Both the position numbers and the translations under genes were made by a program. Positions 7,379 to 15,807 of a stretch of DNA of 64,000 bases are shown here, piece by piece (within the stretch, counting starts at the first letter, position 1; each line of letters opens with the position of its first letter). This stretch comes from Fervidibacter canadensis. Lineage in GTDB: Bacteria; Armatimonadota; Fervidibacteria; Fervidibacterales; Fervidibacteraceae. The stretch is taken from assembly GCA_041446545.1 (NCBI GenBank), contig JBGOEJ010000015.1, forward strand, positions 1 through 64,000, written 5' to 3'. The notes under the pieces are model-generated. The model was not told where the DNA came from. It made no database searches and saw nothing but the letters and a program-made list of their open reading frames with translations.

Positions 7379-10020
7379 CGACGAAGGAACTGAGGCAAGC
7401 GTTTCTGGATTACTTTTGGCGGCAAGACCATCTGGTCTTGCCCAGTTTCTCGCTGATTCCCAGCGACCAAAGCACCCTGTTCACTTCCGCTGGGATGCAA
7501 CCCCTCATCCCTTACTTTCAAGGCATCTCCAAACCCCCGTCACCCCGAATTGCCACTTGCCAGAAATGCTTCCGCGCCGACGACATTGACAAGGTTGGCT
7601 TAACTTGGCGGCATTTGAGTTTCTTTGAGATGTTGGGCAACTTCAGTTTCGGCGACTACTTCAAACACGAAGCCATCAGGTTCGCTTGGGAGTTTCTGAC
7701 GGAGGTCATCGGCTTGCCCAAAGAGCGCCTTTGGGTTTCCGTCTACGAACAGGACGACGAAGCCTTTGAGATTTGGCACAAAGACATCGGGCTGCCTGCC
7801 GACCGCATCGTTCGGTTGGGCAAAAAGGACAACTGGTGGGGTCCCGTCGGCGATTCAGGTCCTTGCGGTCCTGACACGGAAATCCATTACGACCGAGGCG
7901 AGGCGTTTGGCTGCGGCAAACCCGATTGTAAGCCAGGGTGCGATTGCGACCGATGGGGCGAACTTTGGAACTTGGTCTTTCAGCAATATGACCAGCAAAA
8001 AGATGGCACGCTTATCCCGTTGCCCAAACCCGGCATTGACACGGGCATGGGCTTGGAGCGGTTGGCGGCGGCTGTCCAAGGCAAAGTGACCGTCTTTGAG
8101 ACCGACATCTTCTTCCCGCTGGTGCAACGCATCGCCCAATTGGCAGGTTGCGAGTATGGGCGAGATAGGCAAAAAGACATCGCCATCCGCATCATCGCCG
8201 ACCACACCCGCGCCGTTTGCTTCATGGCGGCGGAAGGTGTCGTCCCGTCCAACGAAGGGCGGGGCTATGTCATGAGGCGGTTCATCCGACGGGCGATGCG
8301 CTTTGGTCGCTTGTTCGGAATTGAGGAACCTTTCGTCCACAAACTTGTCCCGACGGTCGTGCAACTGATGGGTGACCCGTATGAGGAACTGGTCAAGGCA
8401 GAGAGCGTCATCACGGAAGTCGTCTTCCGCGAAGAAGAGCGGTTTGAACAAACGCTGGAAATCGGCATGGCGCGGTTGGAGGAGATGATCGCCGAGACGA
8501 AGGCGCGGGGCGAAACGGTCTTGCGGGGGCGCGACGCCTTCACGCTTTATGACACCTACGGCTTCCCGCTGGAGTTGACGAAAGAAATTTGCGCCGAACA
8601 GGGCTTGACAGTGGACGAGGAAGGCTTCCTTGAGGAGTTGGAGGCGCAACGAAAACGCGCCCGAAAGCGAATGCGGTTTGTCTCGCCCTTTGAGGCGAGC
8701 GAGTTTGAAGGGTTGCCGCCGACCATTTTTGTCGGTCGGATGCCCGAACCCGACGGCGTGCTGGCGTGCGAAGCGACAGTCCTCGCTATCAAGCGGCGAG
8801 GCGACGAAGTTTGGGTCGTGCTGGACAAAACGCCCTTCTATGCCGAAGCAGGCGGTCAAATTGGCGACACAGGTGTGCTCCTTTGGGACGGAGGACAAGG
8901 GACGAGGGACGAGGAAACAGCGAAGGCGGTTGCGCGGGTGTTGGACACCCAGAAGTTCGGTGATGTCATTGCTCACAAGGTCGTCATGGAGAAGGGCTTT
9001 TTGACGGAAGGGGCAATCGTCTGGGCACAAGTGGATGCGGAGCGCCGTCAAGCCATCCGAAGAGCCCACACGGCAACTCACTTGCTCCATGCCGCCCTGC
9101 GGAAAATTTTGGGCGAGCATGTCTTTCAGGCAGGTTCGCTCGTGGAGCCCGACCGCTTGCGCTTTGACTTCACTCATCCCAAACCCCTGACGCCCGACGA
9201 GGGGCAAGCCCTTGAGGACGAAATCAATCGGCAGATTCTGGCGGCGCATCCCGTTGAACCCTTTGAGACCAGTTTGCAGGAAGCGAAAGCGATGGGAGCG
9301 ATGGCGCTCTTCGGCGAAAAGTATGGCGACATCGTTCGGGTTATCCGCATTGACGGCGTTTCGCTGGAACTGTGCGGCGGGACGCACCTTGCCAACACCG
9401 CCGAAATTGGGTTGCTGAAGATTGTGTCCGAAACGAGCGTCGGTGCCAACATCCGTCGCATTGACGCCTACACGGGTGAGCGGGCACGCCGTTGGCTGGA
9501 AGAACGATGGCGATGGCTGCGGCAGGCGGCGGAGATGTTGGAAACTTCTCCCGACCGCGTTCCCGAGGCGATCGCTGAATTGCAAGAGCGCCTCCGTGAG
9601 TTAGAACGAAAGTTGCAGGAAGCGGAAGAGCAACGGGCATTGCAGCAGGTCAACGAGTTGCTCCAGCAAACGCAGGAAGTCGCAGGCGTGAAAGTCGTCA
9701 CGGGAATCGTTTCGGGCGTGACGCCTGCCGTTTTGCGTCGGCTCGCCGATGAGTTGGAGGTGCGATTGCGGTCGGGCGTCATCGTTTTGGGAACGGTGGA
9801 CGACGGGAAAGTTGTTTTGGTCAGCAAGGTGACAAAGGACATCGTGGCGAAGGGCGGGCATGCGGGCAACTTGGTGCGGGAGGTGGCGAAGTTGACGGAC
9901 GGAGGCGGTGGCGGTCGTCCCGACTTCGCCCAAGCGGGCGGAAGAAATCCCGCCAAACTCCATGACGCCATCCGCAAAGTCCCTGAACTCGTCGCTCAAC
10001 AGTTGAAGCGAAGCGGGTGA
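7375..10020 (+). CDS. alaS: Alanyl-tRNA synthetase
   Basis: An 881-aa enzyme that charges tRNA-Ala in the cytoplasm. The class II core is at the N-terminus (TSAGMQPLIPYF near residue 42), the editing domain has HTATH at about 565-569 and CGGTH at about 667, and the C-Ala domain ends with GGGGGRPDFAQAGG. Length is typical. One oddity: near residues 504-514, inside the editing domain, a stretch reading GGQGTRDEETA is encoded by tandem GGGACNN heptads and looks like an in-frame insertion between two conserved strands. Start by ATGA overlap with the upstream gene. A tRNA-Ala gene lies at 22.9 kb. Confidence 0.97.
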   Translation: MTTKELRQAFLDYFWRQDHLVLPSFSLIPSDQSTLFTSAGMQPLIPYFQGISKPPSPRIATCQKCFRADDIDKVGLTWRHLSFFEMLGNFSFGDYFKHEAIRFAWEFLTEVIGLPKERLWVSVYEQDDEAFEIWHKDIGLPADRIVRLGKKDNWWGPVGDSGPCGPDTEIHYDRGEAFGCGKPDCKPGCDCDRWGELWNLVFQQYDQQKDGTLIPLPKPGIDTGMGLERLAAAVQGKVTVFETDIFFPLVQRIAQLAGCEYGRDRQKDIAIRIIADHTRAVCFMAAEGVVPSNEGRGYVMRRFIRRAMRFGRLFGIEEPFVHKLVPTVVQLMGDPYEELVKAESVITEVVFREEERFEQTLEIGMARLEEMIAETKARGETVLRGRDAFTLYDTYGFPLELTKEICAEQGLTVDEEGFLEELEAQRKRARKRMRFVSPFEASEFEGLPPTIFVGRMPEPDGVLACEATVLAIKRRGDEVWVVLDKTPFYAEAGGQIGDTGVLLWDGGQGTRDEETAKAVARVLDTQKFGDVIAHKVVMEKGFLTEGAIVWAQVDAERRQAIRRAHTATHLLHAALRKILGEHVFQAGSLVEPDRLRFDFTHPKPLTPDEGQALEDEINRQILAAHPVEPFETSLQEAKAMGAMALFGEKYGDIVRVIRIDGVSLELCGGTHLANTAEIGLLKIVSETSVGANIRRIDAYTGERARRWLEERWRWLRQAAEMLETSPDRVPEAIAELQERLRELERKLQEAEEQRALQQVNELLQQTQEVAGVKVVTGIVSGVTPAVLRRLADELEVRLRSGVIVLGTVDDGKVVLVSKVTKDIVAKGGHAGNLVREVAKLTDGGGGGRPDFAQAGGRNPAKLHDAIRKVPELVAQQLKRSG
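8885..8915 (+). repeat. GGGACNN heptad microrepeat inside alaS
   Basis: About four tandem heptamers of the form GGGACGG/AGGACAA/GGGACGA/GGGACGA, in-frame in the alaS editing domain. The same heptad recurs at 11959-11981, 12636-12668 and 62930-62956, in three other coding stretches and on both strands. Confidence 0.7.
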
Positions 10021-10111
10021 ACGCCTCAAAAGGCTCTTTGGGTGGCGCAACCCATTCGGGTTTGGCAGAATTTTGAGCGCACAAGTTCCGCCGTGACAGG
10101 AGGGACGCTCC

Positions 10112-11290
10112 GTGATTGACATCCGCCAAATTCGCCTGACCAACGAGCAAATCTTGCGCTACTCGCGCCACCTGATTTTGCCCGAAGTGGGGATGACAGG
10201 GCAAAAGAAACTGCGGGCAGCCAGCGTGTTGATCATCGGGGCAGGTGGCTTGGGTTGCCCGATTGCCCTCTACCTGACGGCAGCGGGCATCGGCAAATTG
10301 GGCTTGGTGGACTTTGATGTCGTGGACAAGACGAACCTACAACGGCAGGTGCTTTATGGCGAGAGCGTCGTCGGCGTTCCCAAAGTGGAAGCCGCTAAAG
10401 AGCGGTTGCAAGATTTGAACCCTGATGTGGAGATTGAGACCTACCCTGTCCGCCTGACTTCCGAAAACGCCCTGCAAATCATGGCGGACTACGACATCAT
10501 CGTGGACGGAACGGACAACTTCCCGACCCGCTATTTGACCAACGACGCTGCCGTGCTGCTGGGCAAGCCCTACATTTATGGCAGCGTCTTCCGCTTTGAA
10601 GGGCAAGTGTCGGTGTTCTTGTCCAAGCCTTTCAACGGGTTTGAGCGCGGACCGTGCTATCGCTGCCTGTTTCCGTCGCCACCGCCACCTGGGACAGTGC
10701 CCACTTGCGCTGAAGGGGGCGTGTTGGGCGTCTTGCCCGGCATCGTCGGGGCATTGCAGGCGGCAGAAGCCGTCAAACTCATCGTCGGCATCGGCGAACC
10801 GCTCATCGGGCGATTGATGCTCATTGACACCTTGCGGATGGATTTTCGGACGGTGAGAATTCGTCGCAAGCCCGATTGCCCTGTCTGCGGCGACAACCCG
10901 ACCATCCGCGAGTTGATTGACTACGAGGAGTTTTGCGGGTTGCGGCGGGGTGAAATCCCTGAAAGCGCCGATTGGTTCGTCACTCCGCAGGAACTCAAGG
11001 AGCGTTTGGAGCGAGACGGCAATTTGGTCTTGCTGGATGTCCGCGAACCTGAGGAGTTGGAAATCTCCGAGTTCCCGCACCCTTACAAGCACATCCCGCT
11101 GGACGATTTGCTGGAACGGGTCAACGAGTTAGACCAAACCGCTGAAATCGTCGTGTTCTGCCGCGATGACCAACGCAGCCGCCACGCCGCCCAACTGCTT
11201 CGGCAAGTCGGCTTTGGACGCGTGAAAGTCCTCAAGGGAGGCATCAACGCCTGGGCACGGGAGATTGACCCGTCAGTCCCGCAATATTGA
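10112..11290 (+). CDS. moeB: MoeB/ThiF-type adenylyltransferase with C-terminal rhodanese domain
   Basis: A 392-aa sulfur-carrier activating enzyme. The E1-like domain has IIGAGGLGCPIALYL (residues 41-55), the DGTDNFPTRYL motif and two CxxC pairs (CYRC and CPVC) for zinc. From about residue 290 a rhodanese domain follows, with active-site Cys in VVFCRDDQRS. It should adenylate the C-terminus of a ThiS/MoaD-like protein and pass sulfur to it, for molybdopterin, thiamin or thiolated products. It starts with GTG behind AGGAGGG. No ThiS/MoaD gene is adjacent, so the pathway is not fixed. Confidence 0.9.
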   Translation: MIDIRQIRLTNEQILRYSRHLILPEVGMTGQKKLRAASVLIIGAGGLGCPIALYLTAAGIGKLGLVDFDVVDKTNLQRQVLYGESVVGVPKVEAAKERLQDLNPDVEIETYPVRLTSENALQIMADYDIIVDGTDNFPTRYLTNDAAVLLGKPYIYGSVFRFEGQVSVFLSKPFNGFERGPCYRCLFPSPPPPGTVPTCAEGGVLGVLPGIVGALQAAEAVKLIVGIGEPLIGRLMLIDTLRMDFRTVRIRRKPDCPVCGDNPTIRELIDYEEFCGLRRGEIPESADWFVTPQELKERLERDGNLVLLDVREPEELEISEFPHPYKHIPLDDLLERVNELDQTAEIVVFCRDDQRSRHAAQLLRQVGFGRVKVLKGGINAWAREIDPSVPQY

Positions 11291-11304
11291 CGAACACGCC
11301 AAAG

Positions 11305-11328
11305 GTCGGAGCGGCTATCAGCCACGAC
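11305..11328 (+). repeat. Dispersed palindromic repeat, copy 1
   Basis: The 22-mer at 11307-11328 (CGGAGCGGCTATCAGCCACG plus AC) is an imperfect palindrome around AGCGGCT/AGCC. Its near-identical copy (two mismatches) lies inverted at 26773-26794. Both sit between genes. A 6-bp hairpin (CTACGA/TCGTAG) follows about 13 bases downstream. Confidence 0.5.
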
Positions 11329-11393
11329 TGTCAGCCACATCTACGATTGTCCTCGTAGGACGGCATGACAAAAGTGAAGGCGGTGATGGTGCG

Positions 11394-11717
11394 ATGTTCA
11401 GCCCGCTGGAAGCAGAAGTGATGCGCATCATTTGGCGCAACGGCTCGGCGACAGTGCGGGAAGTATGGCGAGAATTGCGAGACGACGGCAAACGGCTCGC
11501 CTACACGACGGTCATGACCGTTATGGTTCGGCTGCACGAGAAAGGCGTTTTGCGTCGCGTCAAGGAAGGCAAGGGTTATCGCTACTTTCCGACGCAACCC
11601 CATGAGACTTTATTGCGGCGCTTTGTCAACACCGTCGTGGATCGCTTGATCGCTGTCTTTGGCGAGCCTGCTGTCTCTTACTTGGCAGAAGTCGTTCGGG
11701 AACGACGACAGCGGTGA
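11394..11717 (+). CDS. BlaI/MecI/CopY family transcriptional repressor
   Basis: A 107-aa winged-helix repressor with the family pattern LEAEVMRIIWRNGSATVREV at residues 4-23 and TTVMTVMVRLHEKGVL as the recognition region. Although the frame is open upstream, the ATG at 11394 is the family start and has GAAGGCGGTG before it. Seven bases after its stop lies an M56-type membrane metallopeptidase, the classic BlaI-BlaR1 pairing: the sensor peptidase inactivates the repressor on a signal. No beta-lactamase is adjacent, so the regulon is unknown. Confidence 0.9.
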   Translation: MFSPLEAEVMRIIWRNGSATVREVWRELRDDGKRLAYTTVMTVMVRLHEKGVLRRVKEGKGYRYFPTQPHETLLRRFVNTVVDRLIAVFGEPAVSYLAEVVRERRQR

Positions 11718-11723
11718 GGGGCG

Positions 11724-12800
11724 ATGCGTTGGCTTTTGGCATGGCTTTTCCTTTGGTGGCTCACTTCAGCGGGTTTGTTGTTGCTGATGGGCATTATCCT
11801 TTGGCTTTTGCGGCGCTTCTCGGCATTGCGGCGATGGGATGGGGCAGCGTGGGCGAATGCGACAGCGATGGCATTGTTGTGCCCGTTGGTCATCGGGGCA
11901 ATCTTGGCGACCAGTGCCACCCTCTCTGTCAAGCGCTGCGACCTCCCAACTTCATCGCCTGTCCCTCGTCCCTCGTCCGTTTTTTTCCTTTGCTCCCACA
12001 CCGTTCGCCACTGGTGTGGTCACGCTTCTTCGTCGGCTCGGCGGGATGTTTGGGCGATGTTCTGGGTGATTTGGGGTTGGTTGGGCGTGGCAGGAAGTGG
12101 CTGGCTGCTTGTGGAGGGACGGCGGCGTTCCTTTGCGATGTTGGCGCCATCCGCAAAACTAAAGCAGGCGGGCAAGTGGGCAGGCGTCCCTAAGGAGTTG
12201 CCGTTGCGAGAAGCCGTGACGGAAACGCCAGCAGGGTTGGTCGGATTTCGTCGCCCTTCCATCTTTGTCGCCCGTTGGTTCGTTCAAACGGCTTCCTTGC
12301 CCAGTTTGTGTGCCGTGCTGCGGCACGAGTTGGGGCATTGGCATCGGCGTGACCATCTCCTTCGCCGATTGCTTTTCGCCATCGCCCTCGGTTTTGGAAT
12401 CGTGCCGTTGGTGACATGGTTGCATCGGGAATGGCGGGACGCCAGCGAAGAAGCAGCGGACGATTGGGCAGCAACGGATTTGTCAACCGCCCTTGCCCTC
12501 GCTCAGGCGCTCCAAATGGTGCAACGGCATGGGCAAATCGGCGGCTCAGAAAATCAGCGGATGGGGATGGATGGCGGGAAACTAAGTCGGCGCATTGAAC
12601 GATTGAAAGGCAGGCAGAGAGGCAACTCAGCAGGGGAACGGGACGAGAGACGAAGGGCAGGGGACGGGAATTTGAATCGTTGGAGATTGGCTTTGTGCCC
12701 TTTGGGGATGGTCATCGGATTTTCGCTGTTTGTTCCCCTCAGCCTCACCCCGCCGCTATGGCTCACCTTGCATTGCCTTGCGGAGACGCTGCTTTTGTGA
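11724..12800 (+). CDS. M56 (BlaR1-type) membrane metallopeptidase
   Basis: A 358-aa membrane protease. HELGH at residues 201-205 gives the zinc site, with hydrophobic segments at about 5-30, 40-70, 115-135 and 215-235. EEAADDWAA supplies the downstream acidic ligand region. It should sense a signal and act on the BlaI-like repressor encoded immediately upstream. Two stretches (around residues 79-86 and 305-316) coincide with GGGACNN heptad repeats and read as low-complexity SPVPRPS and ERDERRRAGD, probably insertions. No penicillin-binding sensor domain is present at the C-terminus, unlike BlaR1. Confidence 0.82.
   Translation: MRWLLAWLFLWWLTSAGLLLLMGIILWLLRRFSALRRWDGAAWANATAMALLCPLVIGAILATSATLSVKRCDLPTSSPVPRPSSVFFLCSHTVRHWCGHASSSARRDVWAMFWVIWGWLGVAGSGWLLVEGRRRSFAMLAPSAKLKQAGKWAGVPKELPLREAVTETPAGLVGFRRPSIFVARWFVQTASLPSLCAVLRHELGHWHRRDHLLRRLLFAIALGFGIVPLVTWLHREWRDASEEAADDWAATDLSTALALAQALQMVQRHGQIGGSENQRMGMDGGKLSRRIERLKGRQRGNSAGERDERRRAGDGNLNRWRLALCPLGMVIGFSLFVPLSLTPPLWLTLHCLAETLLL
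11959..11981 (-). repeat. GGGACNN heptad microrepeat in M56 gene (site 1)
   Basis: Read on the minus strand, three heptads CGGACGA/GGGACGA/GGGACAG lie in tandem within the M56 coding sequence. Orientation is opposite to the gene, unlike the alaS and purL copies. Confidence 0.6.
12636..12668 (+). repeat. GGGACNN heptad microrepeat in M56 gene (site 2)
   Basis: A degenerate run of heptads (GGGACGA, GAGACGA, AGGGCAG, GGGACGG) in the cytoplasmic linker region of the M56 protein, encoding charged low-complexity residues. Confidence 0.55.
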
Positions 12801-12814
12801 GGGGGTTGATAATT

Positions 12815-13793
12815 TCATCGCTTCGCTTGGCTCAAGGTTTTAGCGAGGCGATGGAGTAAAGGTCGGCTGACACCACCGATGAGATAACAAACCCGCTCCC
12901 GCATCTTCCAGCGGACGACAGGTAAGCGAGTGGCAGTGGGCGAAAGAAGGAGGGGCTCTTCGGCTTCTTCCTCCTCACCTTCCCCCGCAAGGATGAAGAG
13001 CGAGACCAACATCAATCCGTCGCCGTAACGGGCGTGAAGGAAGGGGCGACGATGATGGGGCAAAGTGACCTCTTCGGCGCCGCTGAAGGTAAAGCCTGCT
13101 GGCAAAGTCTCTGGCAAAATCAGCGACCAACGCTTTTGAGCCTCAAGGCGAGAAAGGGAACGAACCTGCGGCAAGCGGTTGGCGGCTTTTCGGGGGATGG
13201 CAAAGAGGGAGGGGGCGAAGGCTTTCGGGTCTAAAAATCGCAACTCAGTCACCGTCATGAAAGCAATCGGTGTCCCATCAGGGCGGGAGGTTTCCATCCG
13301 CAGCAAGATGCCATGTTCAGCGTCCAACCAGAAGCGATGGCGGGGCTTGCCCGACACTTTCGGCGTCACATCCACTCGCCACACTTTCCGCCCCAGCAAA
13401 GTGGCGGGAACAGGCTCACTCAGCCGATAGTTGCGGGTGAGCAGGTCTACCTGCAAAAGGGGCGTCTCGTCTAAGGGTAACTGCCAGACGGGTCGGTTAT
13501 TGACGAGCCGCCAACGCCGTTTGCCGTCGGAGATGAGCACAACCCCCCGCAAATTCTTCGGCGCTAAATACTCCACCCGATAACGCCCACCGGGCAATCG
13601 CCATTCCCGCAACATCGCTGCGTCACTGGCTTTGCTGTGCCAGGTCGTCACGACGACTTTGCATTGATAAGCGACGGGCGGGTTAGCGGTTTTTTTTCAA
13701 CAGGCTCAACACATTGACCTGTGCCATCCCTGCTGGCGCTGTCACCATTAACGCCAACCAAGCGACCCATCTCGCCCGTGCCATTCGGCGCAT
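12815..13793 (-). CDS. RseB/MucB-like secreted regulator, reading frame split by an A8 run
   Basis: The main frame (12815 to about 13689) encodes a beta-rich protein resembling the LolA/RseB-type domain (RYRVEYLAPK, GRKVWRVDVTPK, RFWLDAEHGILLRMET) plus a small C-terminal domain. It lacks a signal peptide and has TGA just upstream. A second frame begins with ATG at 13793, four bases after the anti-sigma stop, and encodes a clear signal peptide (MRRMARARWVAWLALMVTAP) before running into TAA. The two join perfectly if the eight A residues (13690-13697) are read as seven, giving LLKKTANPPVAYQCKVVV. This may be slippage, a true frameshift or a sequence error. Context (sigma, anti-sigma, RseB-like) supports a functional gene. 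Confidence 0.72.
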
Positions 13794-13797
13794 CAGG

Positions 13798-14253
13798 TCA
13801 TTCACCTTCCATTAACTCGTTGCTCGCCACTAAATGCCAAGTCGGACAATCGCCCAAGGTCAATGCCACTGTGTCGGCATGATAGCCGACGAGGAGATTG
13901 ACAGCGGGACGGGAGGGAGAGGGCGGAGAGGAGGCTTGCTGCCACCACCACACCAAACCTGCTCCGAGCAAACATGCCGCTGCTGTCATCCACCAAAAGA
14001 GGCGGTGGGGAACGACAAAGGGACGAGCAGGGGACCGGCGCATCACCCGATGCATCACCCGCCGCCACATCCCTACCGCAGGTGGAGGGACGGGCAAAGT
14101 CCGCAGCCGCTCCCGCAATCGTCGCCAATCGTGAAGGGTCTGACGACAATCGGCGCAAGTTTCCAGATGCTTTTCCAACGCCGCTGATGGCTCAGCCTCC
14201 AACGCCCCATCAAGGTAAGCCGACAACTTCTCCGACCATTCAGGACATGCCAT
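13798..14253 (-). CDS. Anti-sigma factor with zinc-finger (zf-HC2) domain
   Basis: A 151-aa single-pass membrane protein. The N-terminus has the anti-sigma zinc pattern C3...H29-x3-C33-x2-C36 (HLETCADC), followed by a helix and a transmembrane segment at about residues 84-106 (RLFWWMTAAACLLGAGLVWW), with the rest outside. It should bind the ECF sigma factor encoded 44 bp upstream and hold it at the membrane. The RseB-like gene follows after four bases, so all three are likely one operon with envelope-stress logic. Confidence 0.88.
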   Translation of the reverse strand: MACPEWSEKLSAYLDGALEAEPSAALEKHLETCADCRQTLHDWRRLRERLRTLPVPPPAVGMWRRVMHRVMRRSPARPFVVPHRLFWWMTAAACLLGAGLVWWWQQASSPPSPSRPAVNLLVGYHADTVALTLGDCPTWHLVASNELMEGE

Positions 14254-14297
14254 GCCTCATCGCCTCGCTATGGCTCTTGGAGCCAATGTTTGAGCCG

Positions 14298-14819
14298 CTA
14301 CCGCAACATTGCCCGCGCTCGGTGCAAGCGGGAGCGAACGGTGCCGATGGGACAACCCAGCGCCTGCGCCGCCTCCTCATAACTGAGCCCTTCCATGTCC
14401 ACTAAAACGACGACGGCACGAAACTCTGAGGGCAAATCATCCAACGCTCTCTGGGCATCTCGCCAAAACTGTTTCCGTTCTGCCATCGTTTCTGGGTCGG
14501 CATTTTCGTCAGCGATGTCCCAACTCCCTTCATTCTCCTCGTCGTCCTCGTTCATCGGATTGTCCAGCGAAACCCAATCTATTCGGCTTGCCTTGCGCTT
14601 CCAATCCAGAAAGGTGTGGGTCATGATGGTGGCGACCCATCGGACGAAGCCGTCTTCTGTCTGGAAGCGGTCAAAGGCGCTCCATGCCTCCGTTAACGCT
14701 TCCGTCAACAAATCTTCGGCATCGTCTCGGTTGCCCGTTAACCGATAGGCGATGCGGTAAAGGGTCGTCTGATGGGCTTGCACTAGCCGTTCAAATTCCT
14801 CGGCTTTCTTCTCACTCAT
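14298..14819 (-). CDS. ECF-type RNA polymerase sigma factor
   Basis: A 173-aa sigma-70 family protein with region 2 (FERLVQAHQTTLYRIAYRLT, then DAEDLLTEALTEAW) and region 4 (LPSEFRAVVVLVDMEGLSYEEAAQALGCPIGTVRSRLHRAR). The acidic linker DEDDEENEG-type stretch between them is longer than usual. GGAGG precedes the ATG. It heads a three-gene minus-strand operon with its anti-sigma and an RseB-like protein, and is divergent from a small exported Ala/Lys/Pro-rich protein that may belong to its regulon, which is inference. Confidence 0.93.
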   Translation of the reverse strand: MSEKKAEEFERLVQAHQTTLYRIAYRLTGNRDDAEDLLTEALTEAWSAFDRFQTEDGFVRWVATIMTHTFLDWKRKASRIDWVSLDNPMNEDDEENEGSWDIADENADPETMAERKQFWRDAQRALDDLPSEFRAVVVLVDMEGLSYEEAAQALGCPIGTVRSRLHRARAMLR

Positions 14820-14974
14820 GCCGTCTCCCGACCTCCGCGCAGGGTCGCCATCAAAGAGAGCGCTTCAGACGCCTTTCCAGTTCCGTCGGGAACTCAAAGG
14901 CTGTTTTCTTCGCTCCAACGATTGGACGCACCCAAAAGCATCCCTAAAAACTCTGATAGGAGGTGTCGGAGGCG

Positions 14975-15337
14975 ATGTGGAAGCGCATCACGACATGGTT
15001 GTTGGCAGGGGCGATGGCGCTGCCCACCTTAGGAGTCGCCCAGCAGCCGTCCAAGAAGCCGGCACAACCGCCGAAAGCCCAGCCGGCGACGCCCGCCAAG
15101 CCAGCGACTCCTGCGAAACCGGCAGCGCCTGCTAAGCCTGCTACCCCTGCTACCCCTGCCACTCCAGCAAAGCCGGCTACTTCAGCGACACCGGCGAAGG
15201 GCGAGGCAAAGGGGCATGCTAAGCATGCTAAGAAAGAGGCGAAGCGACGAGCCCGTCGGCGGGCTCGGCGTATCCGCCATCGCCGCCATGCCCATCGCCG
15301 AGCAGCGGCAAAGAAGATGGCGGCTGCCAAGAAGTAA
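14975..15337 (+). CDS. Secreted Ala/Pro/Lys-rich basic repeat protein
   Basis: A 120-aa protein with a signal peptide (MWKRITTWLLAGAMALPTLG), then about fifteen PAKPAT/PATPA-type repeats (residues 25-75) and a strongly basic Arg/Lys/His/Ala tail (AKRRARRRARRIRHRR and on). GGAGG lies about ten bases before the ATG; an in-frame GTG at 14963 is less likely. The composition recalls histone-H1-like tails, but the signal peptide argues for an envelope or extracellular role such as binding polyanions. No homologue is recognised. A strong terminator follows at 15377. Confidence 0.7.
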   Translation: MWKRITTWLLAGAMALPTLGVAQQPSKKPAQPPKAQPATPAKPATPAKPAAPAKPATPATPATPAKPATSATPAKGEAKGHAKHAKKEAKRRARRRARRIRHRRHAHRRAAAKKMAAAKK

Positions 15338-15376
15338 ACCTCCCTGCCTCTGTCGTCGTCCCGACCTTCCCGCCCG

Positions 15377-15417
15377 GCAGGGCGCTGGGTTGCTTCCACC
15401 TGGCGCCCTGCTTTTTA
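15377..15417 (+). terminator. Rho-independent terminator
   Basis: A perfect 9-bp stem GCAGGGCGC/GCGCCCTGC (15377-15385 with 15403-15411), a 17-base loop and then TTTTTA. It closes the transcript of the Ala/Pro/Lys-rich gene. Confidence 0.85.
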
Positions 15418-15420
15418 TCA

Positions 15421-15573
15421 AGCCCATTCAAGGGTGTTCGGAAAGGGAGGGCGAGGCTCCTGCCGAGCCGAACATATCGGCAAGTCGTAAGATGGGCAGG
15501 TCGGAGGGATAGGTTCATCGGGAGGTTCGCCCTCCCATTGGGCTCAATTTCCGAACACACTCAGCCCATTCAA
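15421..15573. mobile_element. MITE-like element flanked by 11-bp direct repeats
   Basis: A noncoding block of about 131 bp (15432-15562) has inverted ends GTGTTCGGAAA (15434-15444) and TTTCCGAACAC (15548-15558), followed inward by the inverted block GGGAGGGCGA. It is bounded on both sides by AGCCCATTCAA (15421-15431 and 15563-15573), which looks like a target-site duplication. There is no transposase, so it would be a non-autonomous element. The end motif TTCCGAACACACTC recurs once more at 40691-40704, upstream of groES. Confidence 0.6.
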
Positions 15574-15589
15574 AAAGGAGGTGCTTCCA

Positions 15590-15727
15590 ATGAGAGCGGC
15601 CTTGAAGGTGTTGGGAGGCATGATGGCAGTCGTGATGCTGGTGGCGTTGCTGGTGGGATGTCGGCACGGCAGTAAGTCCGCTAAGACCTCGGCAACGACC
15701 CCTCCCACTGCCATCCGCCTCGGTTAA
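15590..15727 (+). CDS. Small predicted lipoprotein, 45 aa
   Basis: A 45-codon gene. It has AAAAAGGAGGTG before the ATG, a hydrophobic segment (VLGGMMAVVMLVALLVG) and a lipobox ending in LLVGC with Cys at residue 24, then a 21-residue Ser/Thr/Ala/Pro-rich mature tail. The features are those of a signal peptidase II substrate anchored at the membrane, so the mature peptide would be about 22 residues. It lies between the MITE-like element and tatA. Function unknown. Confidence 0.65.
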   Translation: MRAALKVLGGMMAVVMLVALLVGCRHGSKSAKTSATTPPTAIRLG

Positions 15728-15807
15728 CTTTTGCCTTCCCTTGACCCCAAATTTTCTGGCGGGGCGGGTTGCCCCTGCCCCGCTCTTGTCTTTTGGAGGT
15801 GAAGGCG

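Noticed and set aside
8885..8915. CRISPR-like array from the GGGACNN repeats
   Set aside because: The units are seven bases long with no spacers and lie inside coding sequence.
7855..9585. 576-aa minus-strand ORF opposite alaS
   Set aside because: It is the antisense frame of a strongly conserved gene; several similar long antisense frames occur in this GC-rich DNA.
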